Shown piece by piece: positions 23,779 through 36,443 of a DNA stretch of 64,000 bases (positions are counted from its first letter, which is position 1; each line of letters begins with the position of its first letter). Under the pieces are notes generated by a model. The model was not told the DNA's origin, ran no database searches, and saw nothing but the letters and a program-made list of their open reading frames with translations. This DNA is from Parascedosporium putredinis. Lineage: Eukaryota; Ascomycota; Sordariomycetes; Microascales; Microascaceae. The stretch spans positions 1-64,000 of the forward strand of contig CASHTG010000001.1 in the NCBI GenBank assembly GCA_949357655.1, given 5' to 3'. The translations under genes were made by a program, and so were the position numbers.

Positions 23779-24496
23779 CTATTCGACAGACTGATCTAAA
23801 TTTCCCGTCGCTTGGTCGAGCCTCCATTGCTGCACCCATTGTTCGATACGATCAATATTTCCCTCCATCTCTTCTGATGAATCGCTCGTTAGCTCAATGA
23901 CAATTTCATCGTCATACGACTCGCGAGCCTCCTCGATCAATACGTCCATGAGCTCAGCATCAAGATTTGATTGCAGCTTGACCTCTGAATACCCTCTTGC
24001 AGCAAGCCTATCGTAGAGGGTCGAGGAGCTGACCCGAAGGACGACCACGAGATCGATCCAGCTTAGAGGGAACAGATCACACGCATGCCAATCTAGCAGG
24101 CATCCGCCCATAAGCACGCGGTCTTCTAAGTGATCTAAAAGCTAGCAAGCTCTTGGGATTAGTCGCCATTTGCCTCAAAAAAAAGGAGGGGGAGAGAGAG
24201 AGTGGGTTAGAATTGGAGTTCGTCCTGAAGACTTTATAGATCGGCTCCGCCTTTGGTGAGGGGAGATTTTGAAAAGAAACCTTTTGAAAAAATCCAAGGC
24301 TTAAAACTCACTTTATCTTCGTCGACAATCCAGCTAGCAAGGCTTTCATCCCATCCCTCATGGCACCCTTGATCTTTGACAACTTGGTTCACAGATATGT
24401 GCTGAAGACCAGTCTTTGTGAAAGAAGTTCGCAATGGGTTGTTTTGCCAACACCAGGTGTGCCTGTGATAATAATGTTTGGGGAGGAGCGCTTCAT
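23779..24496 (-). CDS. FAP7: Adenylate kinase-like ATPase Fap7 (hCINAP/AK6)
   Basis: Nuclear NTPase needed for the last steps of 40S subunit maturation (20S pre-rRNA cleavage). Exon 1 reads MKRSSPNIIITGTPGVGKTT (Walker A GTPGVGKT), then HCELLSQR, GLQHISVNQVVKDQGCHEGW and LASWIVDEDK. After an intron of roughly 150 bp come LLDHLEDRVLMGGCLLDWHA, CDLFPLSWIDLVVVLRV, LYDRLAARGYSEVKLQSNLD and a C-terminal helix EMEGNIDRIEQWVQQWRLDQ. Length of about 190 residues is a little longer than yeast Fap7. A base is missing near 24412 just before GLQHIS. The intron carries a GA-rich low-complexity tract at 24176-24206. Confidence 0.92.
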
Positions 24497-25097
24497 CGTC
24501 TTACTCTACTGAACGTAGCGATACTCCTAATAAACCTGAGATGCAGTCTGAGAGGTCTATCTCTTCTTAGGTGCCCTATTTAGGAGGTATACTTCTGTTC
24601 GTGAATAGATTCCCTTTGCCTCGCTCGATCAGCCATAGCTTTGATTGAGGGGAGAAAGCCTTTCCATCAGATAAGACTAAGTTTTTGGTAGGGTGATTAC
24701 CTCAGAAGGCATAGATGTTAAGCCCTAAAAGCCTTGCTAGGCGCATCTCAAGCATCAGCTGTTAATGCTAATAGAAAAAAACAAATGGTGACTAAGATCA
24801 ATTAATGGGAAGCGCCACCCCGGGTTTCGACTATTATTCAGTTATCAAATTTGAGGTATTTGTTTAGACATAATGGAACTAGGTGATAAAGCATATACAA
24901 GCTGTCTAAATAGAACATATTGTACCTCGGTAGATCAACAGCACTACAAGGTATAAAATTTATATATTGATTATCGAGGCCTTACAGATATGAAGCTTTG
25001 AAAACGGATGTTTGGGTTGTCGTTAGAGATGCTAAGCATCTGCTGGGATTCTGAGAATCAACACTAGGTGTTGACCGACTGCTTGGCTGCCTCGAAG
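24497..25097. other. Intergenic region, FAP7 5' / myosin V 3'
   Basis: About 600 bp, AT-rich in the middle. A TACCTCGGTA motif lies at 24923-24932. No gene recognised. Confidence 0.45.
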
Positions 25098-28000
25098 TTA
25101 CACGGGGACCACATCTCCCTCGTCTACTGTGGACATGGTTTCCGAATTGTGCTCCGCATACTCACCGTCTTCATCACCGTATTCAAGACGTTCTTGCTGA
25201 GCGAGGGCCTGAGCTGACACAATCTCCGCTAAACGTTTGAGCCTGGGAGTTTGCAGCCCTGTGATAATCAGTTGTTAGCAACACTAGTATTAGTCCACTA
25301 TGCGAGGATGGGATTACATAGAAGCCTTACAAGATGGTGTATATGTTTCCAGGGCCGTGATGACCCGAGGCTCCGCAATCTCGTACGGCCCGCTGTCCTC
25401 TAGATCGACAGCCGGAAGAAGAAGAGTGTCATTCTTTTCTGAAACCTTCGAGGCAACGGCTTTCATAATTTCACCATTGATAGGCTGCTCATAATCCGCA
25501 ACAAGATACTGATTAAGGAGTTTCTGGATTTGATTGGGCGAAAGCCTATGAGACCACTTGTGTTAGAGGTGAACGGCGGTGAATGGGCGAAGGATATCCC
25601 GTGTAGTTCTATACTCACATCCAACAGATATCTTGAATGATTTCGATGTCGTTCAGAGTCGCCTTCTTCAATTGTAGAAGCTTCGTTGCTTGCTAAATAC
25701 CAAGAGTGTGGTTAGCTTTGGGTGAGCGTGTGGCTGGTGTTGGATTAGATGCTTTACCATAAGGTGTTCCAGCTGCAGAGTACCGGCCGGCATATCGTGG
25801 CTTTTGCACCATTCTTCAATACGGGTAATATTGTAATTGATCTGGAGCCCTCGTTTCCAAGAAAGGAAGTTTCTCCGCATGAGGAGGTCATTAAATGCAG
25901 TCACGCCAACGAGGTGGAGAAGCTCCGTGATCGTCTGGGTTATGATGGAATCCTCAAGGTAGTATGCCTTCATAGCCCGGAATACGCCATTGAGAAGACT
26001 CAAGAGATTATCCATGTTGTAAGCCGGTGTGGAGTTTGACTGTAGAAGTTTGCCCAAAAATCGATTGCTCTCGTTTGTTACAAATCCTGGAAGAGACTGG
26101 GATTCAATAATAGCAGGGATGATCATTTTTTGAAGTTTTTTCTTCAAAACCTTCATCCATGTGTGGTAAATATTGAACTCGAGACTCTCCAGGTCATGTT
26201 TCACGATTTCGAGTAGACGGTCATACTCGTAATTGTCGGTCTTTTGGGCTTCGTACCAGTCTTCTGCAAGGAAGACGAAGGATAGCATCTCGTGGACATT
26301 AGATAGCCAAAACGCACCAGGGCTTATGGCCTCGTCACCGTCGTGTTGCATCACCTCTTGTTGAATGGACTGCATGACATTGGCCAAGAACCGTTCCGAT
26401 TCTTTGACAAATCCATTGTTCCACATTTCCGATGTAACAAGGTTGATCAGATACGAAGGGAATAGAACCTCTTTGTCGGATGGTGGTGGGTTGGTGTTAG
26501 GTGACGGGATCTTAAGATTTCGAATTAGACCCATCGTCACCTCTTCGTTTAGTCCCTCCTCATCTGCGAGCAGAGTTTCAAGCTCAAGCTCGATGTTGTC
26601 CACCCCAGGGATGAACGCCGCACCAGGCAAGTTCTGCCCACGTATTCCTGATGCAACCGCCATCGAAACCGGTCGGGGGTTGTATGTGGCACTGAAACGG
26701 TCGACCTCTCGAGGCTCGGCACCGGCACTCCTACGTTTGGGCGTTTTGGACGATACAAAATTGATTAAGCCACTCGTGACTGAGGGGGCGTTGATCACTC
26801 CGTTATTGACCGCCTCGCCGTTCATGGCAGGCGTGCGTTTCGCGATCTCGAGCTGGTCTCGCAGCTCGACTAGTTGCTGACGAAGAGAGAGCTTCTCATC
26901 TTCAACATGAAGTCTTTCCTCTCGTGCTTGGTCTAGCTCAATATTTGCGGCGCGCAACGACTGCCTGAGGGCCTTCTCTTCTTCCTGGAGTCGCTTTATA
27001 TTAGACGTAGAATCTTCGAAATTGAGTTGGAGCTTCTTCATCTCATCTTCCATCGCTTGTAATCGGGCGACTGCGATGCCAGCCTGATTTGCCTCGGCCT
27101 GAAGTTCCTTAGAGCGTGCCTCAAGAGCATTGTGGCGTGCCTTCCATGATTTTAGCTGGCTTTCATAGCTATCAACCTGTGCCAACAAAGTTTTATTCTG
27201 TGTTTTCATGGAGCCCAGGGTCTGAGTGAGTTCCACAACCTTATTCTCGAGCTTGTAGGAGATTTGCTTGAGATCGCGTGCTTCCTCGCGTCGCTGCTTA
27301 TATTCACGGCGGGCACTTCTGCCGCGCCACAAGCTCTGGATAAGAATGATCTTCTTTCGGTATTGTCGCCACGCGCGCATCTGCCGCCTGGACCGCCAGA
27401 CACGCTGAATGATAAGGGCCGCATTTCCAATCCGCGTTTCCAAAATTTCTTTTCTTCGAAGGTAACCCTTTGCAGCGGCTTGGGCCAGGACGACATTGTT
27501 GCGGATATGAAGAAACTTTTGCGTTGTCGTTGACCCTCCAAATGCGCTGGATAGTGGTCGCCGCCCTTACAGTTCGAAGCTCTTGAGCCTGGCACCTCGC
27601 TGCCCTAGCCCTAGCGAGAGACTGACATAGTATAATTGATTCCCGTGCCCATAAGTATCGGCGTCGATAATACTTAGCCTTGAGGTTCTTCTGAATAAGA
27701 ACTGCACACTCATTGAGACGGCTGGTACGCAGATTTTCAAGAAACGCGAGCATACCAGCTCGGAAGAATATTTTTGTTAAACCAAGCTGGTATTTATCAG
27801 AACGTTGGCCGGAGCTGATTCCCAGGGCTTTCGTCAAGATTGCGTCAGCCATGTCCTTAATCTCGGAAGTCCATTGAGTTGAGTGGACGAGCATGTAATA
27901 GCGTAGGGCAAACTCCTCGTAGGTCCAACGGGTTGGATAGCCGGCGCAGCTAATGCGTACCGTTTCAAGCACACCGCACGCGCGAAGTTGGCTGAGAACC

Positions 28001-30270
28001 ATGGGGCCCTCGAATTTCCACGATTCCTTAGCCTCGTTTGGCTTGATGCACCGAATGTAGTGAACGTCAGTATTATTAATGGTATTCATTAATTCGATGA
28101 GTGAGGACCGAAAGATGCCGCCCAGGGTAGGCTTCCTGTTTACTGCGACACCAATCTTCCTCCCGGCAGCAGGCTTCACGGCATTAGAGGTCGAGGAGGC
28201 CAAATCCTTCTCACGGACAGCTAATGCTGCATCGAGGACTTGACGTAGAAATGCGTTACTTGTTGCTCGTAAAATCTTCATGTGTTCGTCAGGCACCGTG
28301 TCTCGGTTCTTCTCGATAAAACCTTCAGACTCATAAGTGACGTCGATTGCATAATGGCACACTGTAAAGGCCGACTTTCCAAACCTCGGTTTCTTGAAAA
28401 ACTTGTGTTTGTCCGCAGCGTAGTTGTGGTGTAGTTTGGTTACGAACTGGTCATCCGTGCCCATCGGCAAACGGGATTCCTCATCAAGGAGGGAGAGAAT
28501 ACCCATCTTTCCTTCAATCAGATCAATGCAAGGCTGGTTGTCTGAGAAATCAATAAAGGTCCAGTCGATTTGCTCCTTTAGATATTCCTCCTGTTCAAGC
28601 TTGAAAACGTGCTGATTGAATTCTTGCTGGAGTTTTTCGTTCGCGTAGTTGATGCAAAACTGCTCGAACGAGTTTTTCGCGAAATGCTCAAAGCCGTAGA
28701 TATCTAGAACGCCAATAAATGAGGAAACACGATTCAGAACATCGTCGGTGGCGAGGCTTCTGTTTATGGTTTCGACGAGCCAGTCAAACAAGCTTGAGTA
28801 GATGAACTTGGCGACCGAATCCCGGACCACGACCGCTTGTGCTTGGCTGAGATTTGATATAATTTTTTCGCCCCGGGTTGTCAGTTGCTTTTTCACAATC
28901 CACTTTGCGAACTCAGCCGCATTTACACCAAGGAGAGCACAAGCTTGTTCAAGTGAAGGTTCAGTCGGTGAAAGAACGCTCTCAGTGCGCGATGCAGTAA
29001 TCTTGACGTTGCCAAGATGTAGCAGCCCAGCTAAAAGTTGGAATATGGACACTTGCTGATCATCTTTAACTCCAACTGTTTTTAGTGATTGTCTTGTTGC
29101 TTCAAACTCGGCCTTGTCGTCGACTCCATCGATTGTTGGACAATTACCCTGATTCAAATAGTCAAACTGTTCAATTGGTAGAATATTGAGTTCCTGGCGT
29201 AGCTTGTCAGGGGCACCGGCCACCAGTTGATAGAAAATATGGTAGTTTCTTTCCTTCAGGGGTTGGAAAACAAGCCTTGACCGCTCTAACAGATATGTTC
29301 GAATCTTTGCTCCGATAATGTTCGTCTGCTTGTCGAACATTATCTCGATATATTTCCCGAATCTAGATGAGTTGTCGTTCCGGGTCGTCTTCGCATTCCC
29401 AAACGCTTCCATGATCGGATTCGTGGCTAGAATTTGCTCTTCCGTTTCACTCATAGCTTCTGGCCCTTTCTTGGACCGGGTCCCGGGATTATCGGGTGAC
29501 TCTCTCGTGGCAAAATATCGCATGATATACTTGGCGCTGACGGTTTTTCCCGCACCTGATTCCCCAGAGACAACAATCGTCTGGTTCTTCCCACTTCGAA
29601 GCATATCCCTGTGTATTCATAGTGATCAGTATGACGCGGATTGTTATAGAATGATAAAGCTTGCGCTTTCTGGATCCAGCCTTACATGAATGCTTCTTCA
29701 GCGATTGCGAACAAATGCGGGGCTTGCGTTGCCCTCTGTTTGCCCGCATAAACCTGTACCATTCCCGGGACGTATAGGGAATCAACTCTTGCGAAGGGAT
29801 TTGTTGCGATTAACACAATGCCACTATAAGTGTAGATTTCCTTTTGAGCGTATCTGAGTCGGATGGCTTGGAGCACTAACAAGTTTCCATACAAGATTAG
29901 CACTTTTGGAAACTGTAGAAGGCAGCACAATCGAAATCCACAAACCAGCGGGCTCATTCAGGTGAGATAAGTTAGTTAGATCATCACTCGCTTCGAGCAT
30001 GGCAGGGTTCATGAGTGGTGGAAGTGCGGGATCGGAGCCGGTTGCGAGAGCATCAGCGTTGACTTCTACTGTTTTTGTCTATAGCTTGGTCAGAACATTA
30101 GGATTCTCAACCTATGTGGCCATATAACATCGCACCTCGCCATTATCTAGTTGGAACACCAATCTCGCCTTCGAGCCATTGATTGTTTTGTCTGTGAGCT
30201 CTGAGGCTACCCAACCTTCAGTTGGGTCAGGCTGCCAAGCCCTCGTTCCAATATCATAACTGTGAGCCAT
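25098..30270 (-). CDS. MYO2: Class V myosin heavy chain
   Basis: Actin motor that carries vesicles and organelles to growth sites. It starts MAHSYDIGTRAWQPDPTEGW, the N-terminal SH3-like part. The motor domain shows HLNEPA, IYTYSGIVLIATNPFARVDS, the P-loop GESGAGKTVSAKYIM, NDNSSRFGKYIEIMFD (switch I), LDIYGFEHFAKNSFEQFCIN (switch II region) and the actin-binding region. Then come IQ motifs (for example VLIQKNLKAKYYRRRYL, ALIIQRVWRSRRQMRAWRQ), a coiled coil of about 180 residues, and the globular DIL cargo domain (VVTSEMWNNGFVKESERFLA onward). The C-terminus ends VDEGDVVPV. Introns cluster at the two ends. Two bases are missing in the IQ region, near 27535 (C run) and 27518 (T run), which splits the gene into two large frames. 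Total length is near 1,550 residues, normal for fungal Myo2. Confidence 0.95.
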
Positions 30271-31248
30271 TGAGTTGAGTTAAGGCCGCAGACTGGAGGT
30301 GTGAAAGGAGGTGGCGGGCTTTGGGTCTGAAGAGGAAAAAAACAATGCCCGCTATAGAGACAAAGAGGTCATCGGGGGATCCAAGTGGGAGTCTGCGTGG
30401 CTCGTCTGAGGGCCTAGTCTTTGGCGTGCTGCAGCGACTCGGCACGGCGTTTCGACAGGGCTTTCGATATCCCTTCCTCGCGTGGCCTAACAAGAGATGC
30501 AAGAATCGCGTTGTGAGTCCAAGGCTGACAAAGAGCGTCTAGATTGGCTGTTAGGGGAAACGACACTTCAAAAGTGGACCTGTGAGATTCAGTGCGCAAA
30601 TAGCTAGAAGGTCCCTCGACTATACAGTTAGCTATGACAGTATTCGTGTCTGATAAAACCAGAGACCTCGTTGATGAAATTCTCAGTCGCGAGGACAGGG
30701 AAACAAGAAAAGGAGTGGTGAAAATCGCCCTTTGATTATGAGGAGGAGACTGAGGTTGAGCTGTGGTGCTTTATTGGACGCTTGGAAAGGGGCAATGGAT
30801 CGGCGCACTGACAACTTTTGTCCAGCACGCGTCTGTATGCTTGATCATTTTCGCAGCAAGTTGCTGTTTCGTGTTTATTTAAGCAAGATGAAACAAGAGA
30901 GCAGTCAGAAATTTACTATTTTGTTTAAATGCATGTTGTATAAGTACCTCCTCCATATTGTCCCGTATTGTGGAGGGCTTCAAAATCAATCCAGTTTCAT
31001 GAATAACATCCACGAAGTGGTTTGCAATTGCCAGGATGGAAGTGCTTTTCTTCATAATTGAGCCAACGTTTTTTATGACACAAGTTCGCAAATCACCAGA
31101 AGTCCTTTTTAGTTTCCGGCACCTAAGACGCCTTGATATTCTTGTCAATTTATCTCTGCTCAGATTGTGAATGCTCCGTTACTTGAATCGGTTTTCCTGT
31201 ATTCCATTCTGTAAGCCGTTCCCGGCCCTTGCCAGGCTATGAAAGGCA
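30271..31248. promoter_or_regulatory. Intergenic region, myosin V 5' / SER33 3'
   Basis: About 980 bp holding the myosin V upstream region. Open frames on both strands (for example 30732-31061) lack recognisable features. No repeat seen. Confidence 0.45.
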
Positions 31249-33110
31249 TCAGTACAAGATCCTGGTAAGTATTCGAGCTATTGATGGATTGTGTCAGTTT
31301 GATTTGGGTTTTCAAGGCAATGGGGACATGTGTGTGGGGTTGTTGACAAGATGCAGGACTTACAACTAAGTGCATCAAGTTGTTCAGAGATCTCCTTAAG
31401 ATCATGAGCCTTGACATCACTAATATCCGCCATGAGGTACGCAGTCTGTTTGTCGACGAAATTAGAATCGTATCGGCATGAGGGCATACTGCTAGATGGC
31501 GCTTACCTCGCCTTTGCTATCACTGATCTGCTTGTCGACATTGTGGTTACCAAGAATTGCGTTAACTAAATGGAGCCGGTTAGCCCCTGCAGCCGCATGA
31601 TTGATTCTTTCATCAAGCTTTCAATTACCCTTCCTTAATACGCCGGGCACGTTATGGTGAATGTAGATAACCTAGGGGAGACCATTAGCAAGCACTTCAA
31701 GACAAGGTAGGATGCACCGATGGGCATACCCTCGCATGGTCAGGTTCGTCAGATGTGAGAGACCTCAGGTTCGTTTCAGGGAGGTTCACGCTTCCAAGGG
31801 TTGTCCCTTCATTTATATAACGCACGAGGGCTTCTCCAACTGTAGATTCACAGTTTTAGTTTGCGCTATACTCACAAGCGGATCAGACGAGAAGAAAAAG
31901 CCGACGCACCCTCAATGCCGATTGCCCGCTGGGCCTCCTCAGTACTCCCACCAATATGAGGCGTAAGGATAAGATTGTTGAGGGCACGAAGTTGTTCGCC
32001 CCACGCATTGAGATTGTTGTTGAAGTACTCGCCATTAGCTGCTGGTTCATTAGGATACACATCAAGTGCCGCGCCAGCGATGTGACCGCATGACATGGCA
32101 TCGATTAGAGCAGGAATATCAACAACTGTTCCGCGGCTTGCATTGATGAGATACGACCCTGCCTTCATTTTTGAAAGTTGCGCGTGGGAAATCATGTTCC
32201 GGGTTTCGGACAGGTCCGGAACATGGAGAGTTACGAAATCGGCCTCTGCCAGAAGTGCGTCCAGGGAAGAGACTTGCTGTGCCGTTCCAAGCGCCATCAG
32301 ACTCACCACATCGTAATATATCACTTTCATGCCCATGGCTTCCGCCAATACCGACAGCTGAGAGCCGATGTGGCCGTATCCGACGATCCCTAGCAGAAAT
32401 TAGTCCACGCGGACAAGCAAACCAGCAGAGTGCAGCGTACCCAATGTCTTGCCCCTGACCTCCCAGCAGTTTTGACTGACTTTATTCCAAAATCCCCGAT
32501 GTATCTCCATGGAACGATCGCAGAGTTGACGAGCTAACGCGATTACCTCGGCGATTACCAACTCGGCCACACTACGAGAATTTGCAAAGGCGAGTTGAAA
32601 ACAGCGATTCCCTGCTTAGCTGCATAATCGAGGTCAACTTGGTTGGTTCCGATACAGAAGCAGCCGATAACAAGTAGATTCTTTGCTTCACGTAGAATGG
32701 TCTCGGTAAGCTTCGTTTTGGACCGAATGCCAATGACGTGGACATGTCTGTTTATCCAACCGGGTTAGAAGACGACATACCAACCACTGACATAGAGGTA
32801 TATATTCAGCAATCGACTCACCGGATCTTTTCTATGAGTTCAGCTTCTGGCAGCGACGTCTTCAGGGCTTCTACCTGATAGCCCTGCGCAGTTAGGATAT
32901 TCCTTCCTGTCTCGTTGATGTTTTCTAGAAGAAGAATTTTGATATTTTGAGAGTTGAAGGGTGTCAACTGTTTCAAGGACCTTCCGCCCAAATTGGCGCC
33001 GAGGAACCCACAGGAGGGGAATTGAAACTCATGGTCGGTGAATTGGAAAAGCTTAGGCTGTACGAGACCCTATGAGTCGCTTCGATATCCTGAGCTGGGG
33101 TGGCTGACAT
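31249..33110 (-). CDS. SER33: D-3-phosphoglycerate dehydrogenase
   Basis: First step of serine synthesis: oxidises 3-phosphoglycerate with NAD. It starts MSATPAQDIEATHRVSY. Key blocks: QNIKILLLENINETGRNIL, VHVIGIRSKTKLTETILREA, VIGCFCIGTNQVDLDYAAKQ, the NAD-fold loop KTLGIVGYGHIGSQLSVLAE, SYLINASRGTVVDIPALIDA, AALDVYPNEPAANGEYFNNN, and the catalytic-His block ILTPHIGGSTEEAQRAIGIE. The regulatory ACT domain follows (VAYLMADISDVKAHDLKEIS) and the last exon encodes SRILTRILY, the usual fungal end. Multiple introns. A base is missing near 32587 in the sequence NSPFANSRSVAE. SER3 and SER33 are yeast paralogues, so the symbol marks the family only. Confidence 0.9.
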
Positions 33111-34096
33111 TTTAACAATATAGTTGATTATCTGAGTATTAGACGTTGAATGAACCGTACAAAATCATAAATTTTTTGGAGCTTTAGACTATGAATGGTT
33201 CAAGCGTGAGACTCGATTTGATCCTTCTTTTTAGGACAAGACGGTGGAAAAAAACCCCCAAACAACCCCGCCCCCCAAAAAAAAAAGTCAAATATTTTAG
33301 CAAGAGTAACAGAGAGCTGAGTCATTGACACGATGATCAAAGATTGTCTAGATTATTGTCGGCTGTGGCTCGTTCCTTCAAAAGACGGGAGACTGGACCT
33401 GACCCCGCCACACTCACCCCACCTTCCCCTCTTCAAAAGGGGAATTGCCACCAAGGCTTATGAGATATATCAGCTGAATCCGATGGATCCTCAGGCTGTC
33501 TTAATGAACAATAAGGTATCCACCATAGCACGCGGGGTAATTCGTGGACTGAATTTTTCGGGGCGCGTCGAATTTTTCTTAGCTCGAGTGCGTAGATTAA
33601 TGATTGGTTGTTCACACTTTGAGAATCTGAGATATCGATACTAACGAGGTAGTAGTGCGCTGCATTCTTTCGTTCACCGAAGTTATCTTGGGAAGGGGAA
33701 ACCTGGTTATAGCACTGTCATCTATTGATAACAAGTCAAAAGGGGAGAGTCTCTCAAGGAGCACTATCAGACGCCAACTCGCGGGCTTCAAACCAGCCTT
33801 TCAGATGCGTATCCAAGGCTATTCCTGATAATCTCTACGAATTCTACCCATGTATAGAAGGTTGGTTTTGCAAGTTCGGCCCAAACTGACTTGGTAGATT
33901 GATTTATATGTCCTGCCAACTGTCTCTGTCTACTACATTTGCCTTACCGGACGGTGATGACTAAGTTAGCAGCACTGGCATGAGCTTTCATGACAAGGGA
34001 TGCTGGAGTATCCCGCACATAACAGCTGGAGAACTGGACTTCCCTGTCAGCAGGAAATTGACAACTTAAAGAACAGTATTCCTTCTAAGAACAATA
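33111..34096. promoter_or_regulatory. Intergenic region, SER33 5' / NAP1 3'
   Basis: About 990 bp. Homopolymer runs of A and C cluster at 33248-33286, with C runs at 33255-33259, 33266-33269 and 33271-33276. No gene recognised; the frame at 33333-33644 looks like chance. Confidence 0.45.
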
Positions 34097-35743
34097 TCAA
34101 CTCTGTTTACACTCCGCCGCCTCTTTGTTCGGTCTGCCTGCATCATCCTGAGTCCTTGTTAGCTGCCGATGAGATTGAAGAGCCAGGTGCTGCCTTACCT
34201 CGTCATCAGAATCTTCTTCTTCATCTTGATCATCACTTGCGTCGTCATCGTCATCGTCGTCATCATCGTCGTCGTATTGAATTCCTTCTAGATCTTCGTC
34301 ATCCATTTCCTCGTACTGCAGGGCTTCGCCAGTGAACCAGTCGATGGCGCGAGGAATCAACTTTTCTTTGATATCCTCGCCTAATTGGTAGTCTAGTTCC
34401 AGTCGAATTTCGATATCAGGGTCGGCTTCTTCTTCATCATCTTCGGGGGCAATTGGCGGCGAGAAGAAGTTGAAAAATGATTCTGTCGGTACGGTTTTCT
34501 TGACAACGCGCGTCTGCTTTGTATCTGAAGAAGAATGTGAGAATCGTATGCTACTATGCCCGTTCGTATGGCGAAACTCACTCTTATTTCGCTGCTTCTT
34601 GCTCTCGGTGCGTACTGTCAAATCCCTTCCGCTCTTCCACTCGATCTTGTCGCCCTCGGCATGGTCATAAATAAAATCGCCACCATATCCACTCTCGGTT
34701 TGGTAGAAGTAAGTCTTCGTAATTGCCTGGTTTGTGAAGAAATCGTTGTCGGAGAACTCAAAATCAGACGGAATCCTGGCTTGTCGAGGTACTCCATTCG
34801 GATGTCTACTAGATGCTTCAGAGCCGCCTCATCCCGATCCGTTATCATCTCCGCAAGAGATATTTGATTTTTCATTGCGGAAAGCCAAAATTCCGGAATT
34901 CCAGACACAGATTCGGAAGATGAATCGGTTTCTTTCTCAACTGCCTTTGGAGGTTGATCATTGTCCCCAGAATCATCATCGGCCTTCTCGCCCTGTTGAA
35001 TTTCTTCATCCGAAGGTTCCGCCTTTCCGTTGACGATGGAGGCTCTTTTTTCGTACAAGGGCGTAAACTTGGCGAAGTACTTCTTTTCGAGCTGCAGGAC
35101 TTCCTCCTGAAACTCAGCCTCAAGTTTAGCGTGTTCAGTCTGGATACCTTTCAAACCGGCCACGCGACGACGAACGGATGGAGGAAGCGACTCTATATAG
35201 CCCGAAGATCGGCCGACCAGACTACCCAGACGCCCTTGAATCATCTGCAGAATTCTTGGGTCCTGTGCGAAGATAGATGCGGCCGCGCGGTCGAGATCCT
35301 CTAGTACGTCAAGGCACTTGATTAGTCGTGGCCTCATGCGACTTGGTTAAATGTTAAAGGAGAGAGGGGAGGGTGGGCGGTTTGAAAGCTCACCTTCTTT
35401 GATGCTCGCGACGCCTGGCTGTTGGGCGTGCGAGGAAATCGGTGCATTATTAGCAGGAGTATTCTGCGGTGTCCTATATTAGGATAAAATCAGCTGAGGG
35501 CCTAGCTCATGGGCTGGTGGCAAAGATATGATGAATTCATGGAGCAAAGCCTTCAACTTTGGGTGAAGTTTGAGGATGTCGCATTTGATAGAGAAAAGGC
35601 AACGGAAAGAGGGGCCCTCCGGCTCGCTCTTTTTCGGGGAGGGGGTTTTGTTTTTGTAAGAATAAAGAAAAAGGTAGGGTATGTAAAGAGACCTACGGTG
35701 CAGTGCCCGATTCTGGGCGCTTGTTGGGGATGGGCTCAGCCAT
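34097..35743 (-). CDS. NAP1: Nucleosome assembly protein NAP1
   Basis: Histone H2A-H2B chaperone; also linked to mitotic Clb2 function in yeast. Exon 1 is MAEPIPNKRPESGTAP, exon 2 TPQNTPANNAPISSHAQQPG. The body starts MRPRLIKCLDVLEDLDRAAA and includes the long dimerisation helix region (LEAEFQEEVLQLEKKYFAKF), then GIPEFWLSAMKNQISLAEMI, FEFSDNDFFTNQAITKTYFY, FFNFFSPPIAPEDDEEEADP and the domain end AIDWFTGEALQYEEM. An acidic tail with a run of Asp residues follows, encoded by a GAT/GAC repeat near 34234-34272. The last exon ends NKEAAECKQS; the final CKQS is CaaX-like, as in prenylated NAP1 relatives. A base is missing near 34762 (T run in sense). Confidence 0.93.
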
Positions 35744-36443
35744 ATCGAGGAGAGAGTGCTGAACGAATATTGTGAAATTTGGCGGGGAAGGTTGAGGTGG
35801 AGGAGGAACAAAGAATAAATGGGCGAGGATGAAGGAGGATGAGTTGACCTGAGCGGCGCTATCAATGGGTCAATTTTTTTCCTCTACAAATACACCAATG
35901 TTGTACTCAGTCTGTTGAAGAAGCCCTGGGCTAGTCCTTCAGCCAACAACATGGACCACCGCCAATAAAGAAGAAGCGACCTCTAGCGAGTCCTGGAAAC
36001 CCTGTTACTGGATTTGCCTTTCACACCGCTTTGTCTCACATCTCTTATATACATGCCGTACTTTGCTAGATTCCCAAGGTAATGCAATTATCAGGGTTCT
36101 CAAAGTTCTCAGGAATCGACGTCACTCAACCTCCCTACATGTATGTCCCATAACTCTCGCCCCAATCTCAACCCATAGTTAGCTTCGTTGTGCTTCGATT
36201 TTTCATTGTCAACTCCCTTAACCATCGGGCTAGTATCATGGCTTGTTGAAGGCCGCTATACATACATCTTATTATCCATCATATCGCCTCGAATGTTTTT
36301 CCACAGACGCAGTGGGATTGCTATCTGGAACCGATTTCGTGACTGATTCGCGGTTCACGGAGCTCAAGCAGCACTTTAGTGCGCTTCATCTTCGCTAATT
36401 ATTCAGTCCAGCCTTCATTGTGATTGACCTTGGTGAAGAGATA
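35744..36443. promoter_or_regulatory. Divergent promoter region, NAP1 / YPK9
   Basis: 700 bp between divergent starts. Nothing specific recognised. Confidence 0.45.

Noticed and set aside
34234..34272. GAT/GAC trinucleotide repeat as a microsatellite
   Set aside because: It encodes the acidic tail expected in NAP1, so it is explained by the gene.
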